Assembly (NCBI GenBank): GCA_021018995.1
Contig: CM037598.1
Coordinates: 64,684,671-64,748,670, forward strand
Reading direction: 5' to 3'
DNA from: Chloranthus sessilifolius
Lineage: Eukaryota; Streptophyta; Magnoliopsida; Chloranthales; Chloranthaceae
DNA length: 64,000 nt
Under the pieces are notes generated by a model. It was given only the letters and a program-made list of their open reading frames with translations, searched no databases and was not told where the DNA came from. Both the position numbers and the translations under genes were made by a program. This document shows positions 55,588-64,000 of this stretch, piece by piece (position 1 is the stretch's first letter; each line of letters begins with the position of its first letter).

Positions 55588-56861
55588 TTACATGGTGGTC
55601 TCCCTTTGAGCGAACTTGGAGGTATACTCCGACACAAATAGCCTCGCATGGGCTAAGAATGTCATAGAGGCCATGGGATATGCCTTCTCGAGCATACGCA
55701 TCAGAATTTCTTCATGGTAGTCAAGCCGCTGATGAAGTATATAATTGTCCTCGCGTAGAGTGGACAATTGAGCGTGATTCTGAAGTTTGAGGTGTAGAAG
55801 GATTTCCATTTGCCGATTGAATTCTGAAAGTGTTAGGACGCCACCAAACTATCCTTGTGGTTGCTGGATCAGGGTCTGTTGCATGCCCTCGCCTACGATT
55901 TTGGGTGGTGGTGGTGCTTGTGGAGCAGATTGCTGGTGGCGACGGAGAAGTCGGTTCTTGGCGCTATTGCGTAGGTTTTCAGCGTTTGATTCCAGTCCCT
56001 CAACGTCCACTGATGGACATTATCAGTGTGCTTCTCCTCACTGGGCAGTATGGAATAAGGGTCGTCATTTTCAGTGTCATCATGGGTTTCTACCATTCGG
56101 GAGATGAGGCGGGCATAGGGAATGTATGGTAAGGCCGTTTTGGGAGTTGTGCTAAGCATGTGATCGTGGGCATAGATGATGCCCCCAAAGATCAGTTTTG
56201 GTGCGTTAAACCAACGGTCACCGTGCGCGGAATATAGGGCTTGAAGTAAGGATCCTCATCTTTCTTGGTCATGTTGAATGGGGTAAAGATTCTTCCTAAA
56301 AATATCATCTAAGGGCCACATTTCGAGTGGCAGTTGTGCCCTACGGATGACTCCGCTTACAATAAGGCCGCCATTGGTCATTTTAGTGGGAATGATGACA
56401 AGGGGTACCTCCACGGGATGTGGTTGGTACAGTCCTAAGCTTTGGCAGAAATCTAGGGGAGCATTGGTGGTTCGAACGACATTGAGGATGTTGAAATGGA
56501 AAGTTTGGTCATCAATTTTTGTGGTAAATTTATCGGCGTGGTCACCGGTGCTAACTTTCATGTTTTGGTAAAATAAACAGACCAACCGCAAATAATAGTG
56601 TGTGTAAAATGGTTGAAGTAAAAATTTGAGTTTTGCTCGGTGGATATAATTCATTGCCCATGCAGTGGTGTCGTTGTTTGCAAAAAGGTCGGGACTGAAG
56701 GACCATTCGGGTTTGATGGTTTTGTCGGCCCACCATTTGGCAGGTTGTTCAAATTCTGGCAAAGGGACCGTGGGTGGATCGTCCTTCGATTGTTTCGAAG
56801 AGGGTGTCTTGGGGGCAGAAGACCTTGAGGGTTTTGACACCGTGAGCTTCTTGGAAGCCAT
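55588..56861 (-). pseudogene. Tekay-2 additional ORF: putative plant transposon protein
   Basis: MASKKLTVSKPSRSSAPKTP starts at 56861 and runs open for 201 codons. An in-frame stop at 56256 is followed in the same frame by GGIIYAHDHMLSTTPKT and IPYARLISRM. A shifted frame at 55809-55588 carries a helical stretch (LSTLREDNYILHQRLDYHEE). The basic, Ser/Pro-rich N-terminus would suit a nuclear protein. The core (FYTHYYLRLVCLFYQN, VSTGDHADKFTTKIDD) is homologous to RE3 ORF2. It stands between pol and the PPT, the env-like position, and has its own TATA box and CTCGAG dyads upstream. Its molecular role is unknown. Confidence 0.62.
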
Positions 56862-57106
56862 AGCTAAGTGGAAATGGAAAGAAAAATAGAGCTTTAATAA
56901 AGAAGGAGGGTTTTATAGAGTTTTACCGTGGTGGAATAGCATGCACATGAGAGCTAGGTCCGAAATCCGAAGAGATCTCAGCGCAAGGCGTCGAAATGGC
57001 ATGGGTTTGAGAAGATTAGGGCTTCGGCCAGGGAGAAGAGGAAGAAGACGAGCGAAAAAAAGGGAGTTCAAATGTCGCGGGAATGAGCTTTGGGGCTTCC
57101 ACCCCA

Positions 57107-57114
57107 ATTTATAG
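57107..57114 (-). promoter_or_regulatory. TATA box upstream of the Tekay-2 additional ORF
   Basis: Minus strand CCTATAAATTGGGG, about 245 bp before the start codon and about 10 bases from the first dyad. Confidence 0.65.
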
Positions 57115-57122
57115 GTCTGAAG

Positions 57123-57210
57123 TACGCTCGAGCGGTACCCGATGTACGCTCGAGCGTGATATAAGTGGATGCTCGAGCATAATTTGCACGCTCGAGTGGG
57201 CAGGACATGT
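57123..57210. promoter_or_regulatory. ACGCTCGAGCGT dyads upstream of the additional ORF
   Basis: Four copies, two intact (57123-57134 and about 57145-57158) and two decayed. Same motif and context as 53931-53985. Confidence 0.72.
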
Positions 57211-57599
57211 GTGGTGCAGCCCGAGTTGGGTGCATAGAGAACTGAAATTACTCATCAAGAAGTTTATTCTACCTATATACAGTCTCAGGTCATGGGGAAA
57301 ATTTTAAGGTTTGTGTTTTCATTCACATTCCCTTAACCATTGTGGTACATTGGGGATTTCAACACCACGAGTGGTGACACATGCGTCTCATTGCCTATGG
57401 CTTGATGCACACTTACAAATCGCGATCTGTGGCCTGCGATTGACTATTAGAATATCGTTTTCCTCAATTGGCTTTTATGCTAGCACATAGAAATATAAGG
57501 TCCATAGTGATTATAAGTAATAAACTTTTACAAGTTCATCGATAAAATTTAAACAGACCACATTAGCTCATGAAAACTCATGAAAGGTGACGTACTTTG
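57211..57599. other. Tekay-2 sequence between chromodomain and additional-ORF promoter
   Basis: No gene seen. In Tekay elements the pol stop is normally followed closely by the PPT. Here the PPT is 2.4 kb away, so the additional ORF unit occupies this interval. Confidence 0.45.
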
Positions 57600-57890
57600 T
57601 TATACAAACAGGTCCAGATATTGATCCTGAATTTCCACTTAATGCTCCCACGTCACTTCGATAGGAGAGTGATTTCGCCATTGGACCAAAACCAACGAAA
57701 TTTTGTTGGTTCTTAATACTTTCTCCTTGCGGTCCAATACTTTAATTGGTTCTTAATACTTTCTCCTTGCGGTCCAATACTTTAATTGGTTCCTCCACCA
57801 ACGTGAGATCACCTAAATTTCGATTGGTTGGTGGTCCAAAATGTGTGTCTCATCTTTCACATATTTCCTGAGCATTGATATGTTAAAGAC
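57600..57890 (-). pseudogene. pol: Tekay-2 chromodomain
   Basis: KYVKDETHILDHQPIEI leads into EEPIKVLDRKEKVLRT and VLVQWRNHSPIEVTWE, a chromovirus chromodomain. A 40-bp direct duplication (57711-57750 and 57751-57790) lies in the middle and shifts the frame, and stops are also present. Confidence 0.8.
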
Positions 57891-59060
57891 GGGATGGACG
57901 GCCGACAACTGTGGCTGTTAGGCAACACGGTAGGCCACTTCGCCGACCCGACCCAACACTTCAAAGGGTCCAATGAATCGAGGGCTGAGCTTCCCCTGCT
58001 TTCCAGACCGCATGATGCCCTTGGTCGGCGAGATCTTCACAAACACATGGTCTCCCACCTAAGAAGAAAAATACCGGTTAGTCTTCTATGAGTCATATAG
58101 GAACGCAATATAACAATTGTGCACATGGTTTAACCTGAAAATCCTTAGTCGTTCACGGATAAGACGGACGGTTTCATTTGTGCTCTTGATGAGTTGTGGG
58201 CCCAATAGTACACGATCGCCAATCTCCTCCCAGTTGAGTGGTCACTTACATCGGCGGTCATATAATGCTTCAAAAGGTGCCATGCCGATACTCGATTGGT
58301 AACTGTTGTTGTATGTGAATTCGATTAAGGGCAAGTGCCTATCCCAAGATCTCTGCAAATCCAACAAGCAGGCCCGGAGCATATCTTCAATAATTTGGTT
58401 TACTCTTTCTGTTTGCCCATCTGTTTGAGGGTGGAAGGTTGAGCTGAACTCCAATTTGGAACCCATCCCTTCTTGAAACCATTGCCAAAATTTTGATGTA
58501 TAAAGGGGGTCCCGATCTGATACTATGCTGGAAGGTATCCCATGTAATCGGACTATTTCCTTCAGATATAACTCGGCAAGCTTGCCAGCTATATACCTTG
58601 TGCTATATGGCAAAAAGTGAGCCGATTTAATTAGCCAGTCAACGATCACCCAGATTGCGTGGTAACCCTTTTGTGTCCTTGGCATCCCAAGTATGAAATC
58701 CATTGAAATATCTTCCCATTTCCACTCGGGAATGGGTAATGGCTAAAGCAAACCAGCGGGATGTCTATGGTTTGCTTTTATTTGCTGACATACCAGATAC
58801 TTTACCACAAATTCAGCGACATCACGCTTCATTCCTTTCCATCAGAAATTTTTCTTTAAGTCATGGTACATTTCAGTGATGCCTAGGTGAATAGAAAACC
58901 AAGATCTATGTGCCTCCTCTAGTATCTCTTTCCTCAACTCCGGATTGGTTGAAACAAACAAGCAATTTTTGTACCATAGGGAACTGTCGTCCTTGACCAA
59001 AAATTCTGATTTGTTTCCCGCCTGTATTTATTGCTTGATGGTGTCAAACTCTGGGTCCTC
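57891..59060 (-). pseudogene. pol: Tekay-2 integrase
   Basis: The core 58703-58242 is open: MDFILGMPRTQKGYHAIWVI, IVSDRDPLY and DGQTERVNQIIEDM give the D, D and E triad, and WDRHLPLIEFTYNN follows. The C-terminal part (GDHVFVKISPTKGIMR, GKLSPRFIGPFE) and the N-terminal Zn region (58740-59060) carry stops. Confidence 0.87.
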
Positions 59061-59618
59061 GTATTGATTTTATCTGATCCTTTTGAAGAGAATCAACTTG
59101 ATCTCAATGTTTGCTAAAAGTTCCTTGGTCTCCCTCATCTCAAACTGGGTGTTGGCCATTTTTAGATTCTCGAGGAGTTTCCACCTATGCACTCTTGTCG
59201 CAAGGTGTGATAGTCGTGCCGATGATTTTCGGCTAAGTGCATCAGCCACGACATTCACTTTCCCCGGATGGTATTGTATGGTGCAGTCGTAATCTTTTAA
59301 AAATTCTATCCACCTCCTTTGCCTCAAATTCAGGTCCTTTCGCGTGAATAAGTACTTGAGGCTTTTGTGGTCGGTAAAAATTTCAAAAGTCTCCCCGTAG
59401 AGGTAGTGCTTCCAAATTATCAAGGCGAAGATCTCTATTGCGAGCCCAAGGTCGTGAGTGGAGTAGTTCTTCTCATGGTCTTTCAACTGCCTTGACCCAA
59501 AAGCTACCACTCTCTCATGTTGGTTCAACATGCAGCCTAGTCCCGTGTGAGATGCATCAGTAAATACCACGAATCTCCCGGTGTCTGTCGGTATGATAAG
59601 TATTGGTGCGGAGGTCAA
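59061..59618 (-). pseudogene. pol: Tekay-2 RNase H
   Basis: [18 protein letters not shown] supplies the first catalytic Asp. [15 protein letters not shown] corresponds to the Glu helix, [14 protein letters not shown] to the next Asp, and NVVADALSR to the end block. 182 codons are open, ending before integrase. Confidence 0.87.
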
Positions 59619-60450
59619 TCACTTCTTGAGCTCTTAGAAGCTCTCCTCACACTTGTCGGTCCACTCAAATTTTGCATTCTTCCCGGTAAGATGTGTGAAC
59701 GGTCCTAAATTTTTTGAGAATCCCTCAACAAATATGTGGTAATAGCCGGCGAGTCCGAGGAAGCTGCGGATTTTAGTGACAGTTTTGGGTCGTTCCCATT
59801 TCACTATGGCTTCAATTTTAGAAGGGTCGATCATTACACATGCTTCTGAAATGATATGTCCTGGAAAGCTCACTGCTTTAACCAGAACTTACATTTATTG
59901 GCCTTGGCATATAACTAATGATCTCGGAGTGTTTGCAGTGCCAATCGCAGGTGTTGTTCATAGTCTTCTTCGACTTAGAATAAATGAGTATGTCATCAAT
60001 GAACACAACCACGAACTAGTCCAAATGAGGCTTGAATACCTGATTCAGGAGGTCCATGAAGGATGCCGGTGCATTGGTTAGCCCAAATGGCATAACAAGG
60101 AACTCGTAATGGCCATATCGTGTGCGGAAAGCTGTCTTGGGAACGTCCTTGGCTCGCACTTTCATTTGGTGATAACCAGATCGCAAGTCGATTTTAGGGA
60201 AAAATTTTACTCCCTGCAACTGATCGAAGAGGTCATCTATCCCAGGGAGCGGATACCGGTTCTTTATGGTCATCTTGTTTAATTGTCAGTAGTCTATGCA
60301 CAATCGCAAGGATCCATCTTTCTTTCTGACGAATTACACTGGTGCTCCCCATGGAGACACGTTTGGTCGAATGAATCCCTTGCCCAACAGCTCTTGCAAT
60401 TGTTCCTTTAGCTCTTTCAGCTCGGCCAGTGCCATTCGGTATGGGGCCTT
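59619..60450 (-). pseudogene. pol: Tekay-2 reverse transcriptase
   Basis: Contains [39 protein letters not shown] and VVFIDDILIYS (catalytic box, near 59970-60000). A stop precedes FVVVF (60016), another follows WGAPV (60334), and a frameshift lies between 59990 and 59870. The connection ends [27 protein letters not shown]. Confidence 0.88.
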
Positions 60451-61179
60451 GGATATCGGTTCCGTGCCGGGTGCAAAGTCGATTGTGAACTCGACCTCCC
60501 TTTCTGGTGGCAAACTAGGCAACTCCTCTGGAAACACGTCTGCAAATTCACAGGCAATAGGGACATTGGCTATTTCCACCTTCTCATCCTTGTGTCCTTG
60601 AACGAAGGTAAGGTATCCCATACATACCTTGTTAATCAACCGTTCGGCTCGAATTGCGGACACAAAGGGCACTACAATGGGTCTAATGCCGGTGACTTTT
60701 ATTGTTTTTTCCTTTTTGGGATAAAGGATGACTGATTTCTCTCGGCAATCAACTTTAGCTCGTAGCTTAGTCAACAAATCCATGCCGAGGATGATGTTGA
60801 ATTCTTGCATTTCGAGCAAGATGAGATCAGCCGTAGTTTGACGGTATTCCATAACTACGATTACTGATCAGCACACTGTATCTGAACACTTAGAACTGCC
60901 CGTTGATGTAGTAACAGCCAAGAAAAAATCCAATGGTTCCAGTGTGTACTCGATTTCTCTCGCCATAGTTGGTGTAATAAATGAGTGTGTAGACCCTAGG
61001 TCTATTAACACACATGCTAGATGGCCACATATATCTCAACTCTTACTCAAGTAGACGAAACCTAAATTTATGGCATTCATAACGACATCAACAGTATACA
61101 CAATTTTTTATAACACGAGGCATAGTGACTACAGAGAATTTCCTATCTATGCACCTTCTTCATCTAAAATACAAATAAT
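60451..61179 (-). pseudogene. pol: Tekay-2 aspartic protease and RT N-terminus
   Basis: The active-site region near 61005 reads VLIDLGSTHSFI, where Leu stands at the position usually held by Thr, Ser or Pro. The end block NIILGMDLLTKLRAKVDC is in the 60852-60334 frame, followed by RT-leading sequence (FADVFPEELPSLPPEREVEF). A stop lies between the two parts near 60880. Confidence 0.8.
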
Positions 61180-62444
61180 TTAAGCTGGCAATTCAAGGGA
61201 AATCATACCATAAATAATGTCGTTGTTGGTTTGAGTGTCATGTGCCGAGGCTGCATATACTCGTCCTTGAATGGTGGGTTGAGTAAATCTCGTATTTGGT
61301 GCAGCTCCCTTCATTTGTGGACATTCTCGGATGCGGTGTCCCAGTTGACCGCACTTAAAACAACCCCTGGTGTTCTTTCGGCACTCTTCCGTCTTGTGCG
61401 GCTTTCCACACTTTGCACATGTAATTGATGGTGTGGAGGAAGCTACACGCAATGTTGTTGACGGAATCCTAGTGAAGTTGGACGTTGCCGGACCGGATGT
61501 GGTAAACGGCCTCGGAGGCCTTGGAGGTAGAGGTGGAAAACTAGTCATAATAAAAGGCTTTGCGAAGGTCCCAGGAGTTGATTGCGCTGGTGGTGGCATC
61601 AAATATCTCGACCTCTTGTTGGCCTGTTCTGCATTAGGCGCTTAATACTGAACTTTTCTATTTCTTGCTTGTTCATCTCTTGCTTGTTGCAACTCTTTTA
61701 AATCTCGTTCCGCAATGAGAGCCAACATTACCACTCTCTCGTACGTGGTTGATTGGAATAGTGATATTCTCCCCTTGATAGCCGGTTTGAGACCGTACTC
61801 AAACTTTTGTGTTTTCATTAATTCGGTGGCGATCAGGGCTGGTGCAAATCGCGATAAGCGTGTAAACTCAGTTTCATATTCCTTGACACTCATTTCTCCT
61901 TACACCAAGTTTGCAAATTGAATCTCCATTCGGCGTCTCTCTGTTGCGGGGAAATACCTTCGATTGAACATGTCGGTAAATTCGGCCCAGGTCCATGGGG
62001 TTCTCGGTGCTCATATCCTTTCAACGGACTTCCACTAAGGATCCGCTTCACCCTCGAGCTGGAACGAGGCCCAACTCACCTTCTCCTTGTTAGTACATCG
62101 AACTCGTTATAGTAATTTCTCCACCTAGTTTAGCCATTTATTGGTCTCCATCAGGTCAGCTTGTCCATAGAAGCAATTGGAGGTCTCATTCTCCTAAACT
62201 CCTGAAATCTAGATGGATGACGCCTTTCCGTGAGCAGTGTCATTGCATTTGCAACATTCTCCAGTAACTGTTGGTTGGTGCCAGCAGTCCTCTCGACTTT
62301 GGGAACATTCCTGAGATTATTATCCACTCGAGAGGCAATGTTGTTGTTGCCAAGTGGATTGTTGTTCGGCTCCGTGACGAAGCATTGCTCATTGTTCTCA
62401 CCTTCGACATGAGCTAATCTTGGTCTTCCTCTTCGTGTAGGCAT
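61180..62444 (-). pseudogene. gag: Tekay-2 gag
   Basis: Begins MPTRRGRPRLAHVEGENNEQ at 62444. The gag domain covers about 62150-61640 (RRYFPATERRRMEIQF, MSVKEYETEFTRLSRFAP). A Pro-rich segment and then a zinc region follow: CAKCGKPHKTEEC (variant) and CFKCGQLGHRIREC (canonical CCHC). Stops occur near 62151, 61890 and 61642. Confidence 0.85.
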
Positions 62445-62627
62445 GTCGATCTGCGATGGTCACATGAACGAGGCATCAGGTTCACATTATTCGACTCTAG
62501 AAGCTTAATCTTAAGTCTTATAGACTCTAACACTATTGCTCCCATTATATCATAGCTCTGCATGTAAAACTTTAGCCTCATGGGCATTCAGTCTTGTCTT
62601 TGGGTCCCCAAAGGACCTAAAGCTTGG
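62445..62627. other. Tekay-2 leader
   Basis: Short untranslated region between PBS and gag. Confidence 0.6.
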
Positions 62628-62639
62628 GCTCTGATACCA
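62628..62639 (-). other. Tekay-2 primer-binding site (initiator tRNA-Met type)
   Basis: Minus strand TGGTATCAGAGC, two bases after the LTR end, as usual for chromoviruses and many other plant elements. Confidence 0.92.
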
Positions 62640-62641
62640 CC

Positions 62642-64000
62642 TGTGACAGCCCGGGTTTTCCTTACTGTAAAAACCCTCGCTGTCGGATCACACACGAGAT
62701 CCGAGCTACAGTGACGTTATGATACCCAAAACTAGCATCACTTCCTCACAAGATTGGTAAGTCTAATAGCGGAAGCAAAGTAAGCACAACGGAAAAGTGA
62801 GTGCAAAGCTATAGTATAACAAAAGACAAAAATCAGTTATAAATCTAACTAGCCATATACAATCAGTCTAAACTATCCATAGCCCCCTGATCGGGACTAC
62901 CCCATGAGCCAAAAAGAACGTAAAATATTTATAGTCCACCGATGAAGGCCGACCTTCATCTAAACAATGGACCCAAAACATGAGTATTTAATTACAAAAC
63001 ATATCCCTTACTATTTCTCTCTCTCTCTCTCTCCTCTCAAAATCTCCAAAAGAAAATCCACAGATAGAGCTCTCCTGCCCTCGACAAAATGATGCTCCGG
63101 GTGACCTTTCTCCTCGTCCTCCACTGGATTATAGTCCGGGTCATCCACGCGTTCCGGATCCAACGGCTGCTCGGCTCCTGCAACTATGACGTATAGTCGG
63201 GAGTGAGCTTCATCCATGCTTAGTAGGGAAAATACATTGCTAAATACATTCTTAACATAACCAATCCAAGTTTCTTGGTGCATAAATAAAGATACAATTG
63301 AGAAGAACTCATGCTTGTCTATAACATATCAAATACAAGCTAAATTTTGCAGATGTTATATCTCAAAAATCAGATCATGCACAAGATGCTTGATATTAGA
63401 ATGCTGCCAAAAGATAAAATTAAATACATGTCCATGGTGAATGATTTGACGGGAACGAGACATGAGCACATATATCGGCGATAACTGGGATTTGAACGAA
63501 TTACACATTGGAAACACAAGGCATATCATGTCACATGGTGTTAGTGTAAGTATCCCGTATTAGAGAACTGAGCAGTCCGTATTAGGAGCACAGAGTCGTA
63601 ACCCCGGGGACTCCACCCCTCTCATGGAGACTTCACTCCTCTTACATCTAGCACTCTCAGAGCAGTTCACATGGCAATGCATCTCGTATTAGAGAACTGA
63701 GCAGACCGTAATAGGAACATAGGGTTGTACCCCGGGGACTCCATCCCTCTCATGGAGACTCCACTCCTCATTGCACTTGTGCACACATAACACACGAATA
63801 CACATTGAATGTACGTTAACACAGATCAAAGGTATGGACAGTACAAAGTCAAGGCAGATATCACGAGGTCAAGATGCATGATCATGTGTCATGTAAAACA
63901 CGTATGCGGAATTTAAGTCTTATATGCGAGAAGTTCATATACATGTACATATTTTTAAATAAAGCATTTGCTAAAATTACATCATGTGAATAAATAATTA
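62642..64000 (-). repeat. Tekay-2 5' LTR, 3' part (continues outside the window)
   Basis: On the minus strand it ends CCCGGGCTGTCACA at 62642. It contains a (TC)n run at about 63013-63034 and a twofold 134-bp repeat. It shares blocks with Solo-A/B/C (for example AGGAGTGAGCTACATC-like sequence near 63200), so the families are related. No gene is seen. A short frame at 63011-63283 has an acidic composition like the matching part of the solo LTRs, but no domain. Confidence 0.78.
63549..63780. repeat. Twofold 134-bp repeat in the Tekay-2 LTR
   Basis: TCGTATTAGAGAACTGAGCA and CCCCGGGGACTCCA blocks occur at about 63549-63640 and again at 63683-63771. Confidence 0.75.

Noticed and set aside
7284..62639. 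tRNA genes at the PBS sites
   Set aside because: Only 12-18 bases complementary to tRNA 3' ends are present, placed exactly beside LTRs. No tRNA fold is present.

Overview
The window is plant nuclear DNA, most likely from a flowering plant. It consists almost entirely of decayed Ty3/gypsy LTR retrotransposons nested in one another. I found no host gene, tRNA, rRNA or CRISPR array. Every retroelement reading frame I could follow over a useful length carries stops or frameshifts. The exceptions are a 72-codon small ORF at 28809-29027 and isolated domain pieces. The species cannot be named from this sequence.

Left nest (1-23195). A minus-strand chromovirus (Tekay-1, 19636-23195) has its 3' LTR broken by an Athila-like minus-strand element (RE3, 11033-19635). 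RE3's own 3' LTR is broken by a second Athila-like minus-strand element (RE1, 1-11032, cut by the window start). RE1 carries two solo LTRs of one chromovirus-like family (Solo-A 3016-5396 and Solo-B 7607-9890). RE3 carries an unrelated solo LTR (Solo-D 12438-15088). The four solo-LTR and Tat-1 insertions with good boundaries have 5-bp target duplications that I could read directly; Solo-B's has one mismatch.

Middle nest (24565-53880). This is a chain of insertions: an old Athila-like LTR (RE4) holds RE2 (25287-53536). RE2's primer-binding site is split by an LTR of another family (F2b, about 30956-52005). F2b holds Solo-C (32937-51827, target duplication ATATG). Solo-C holds a nearly complete 16.5-kb plus-strand Tat-lineage element (Tat-1, 34614-51096, target duplication GTTAT). 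Tat-1 has two LTRs, a PBS, gag with a proline-rich minisatellite, protease, RT, RNase H, a second RNase H, integrase, a long 3' region and a PPT.

Right part (53881-64000). A minus-strand Tekay-type chromovirus (Tekay-2) has part of its 3' LTR, a PPT, an additional ORF placed after pol, chromodomain, integrase, RNase H, RT, protease, gag, a tRNA-Met-type PBS, and the 5' LTR running off the window.

The main unexplained signal is regulatory. Six unrelated LTR families here each carry a private, CpG-containing dyad motif in several copies, and a seventh carries a hairpin array. In most of them the array lies just upstream of a TATA box (about 200-300 bp in four families, adjacent in the CTCGAG family, about 420 bp in Solo-D). 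In four elements (RE3, RE2, Tekay-2, Tat-1) the same private motif occurs again inside the element. In three of those it sits at a TATA-bearing promoter in front of an additional ORF. This suggests element-specific regulators with matched binding arrays, comparable in logic to the VANC/VANDAL anti-silencing pairs. That is an inference from sequence and is testable.
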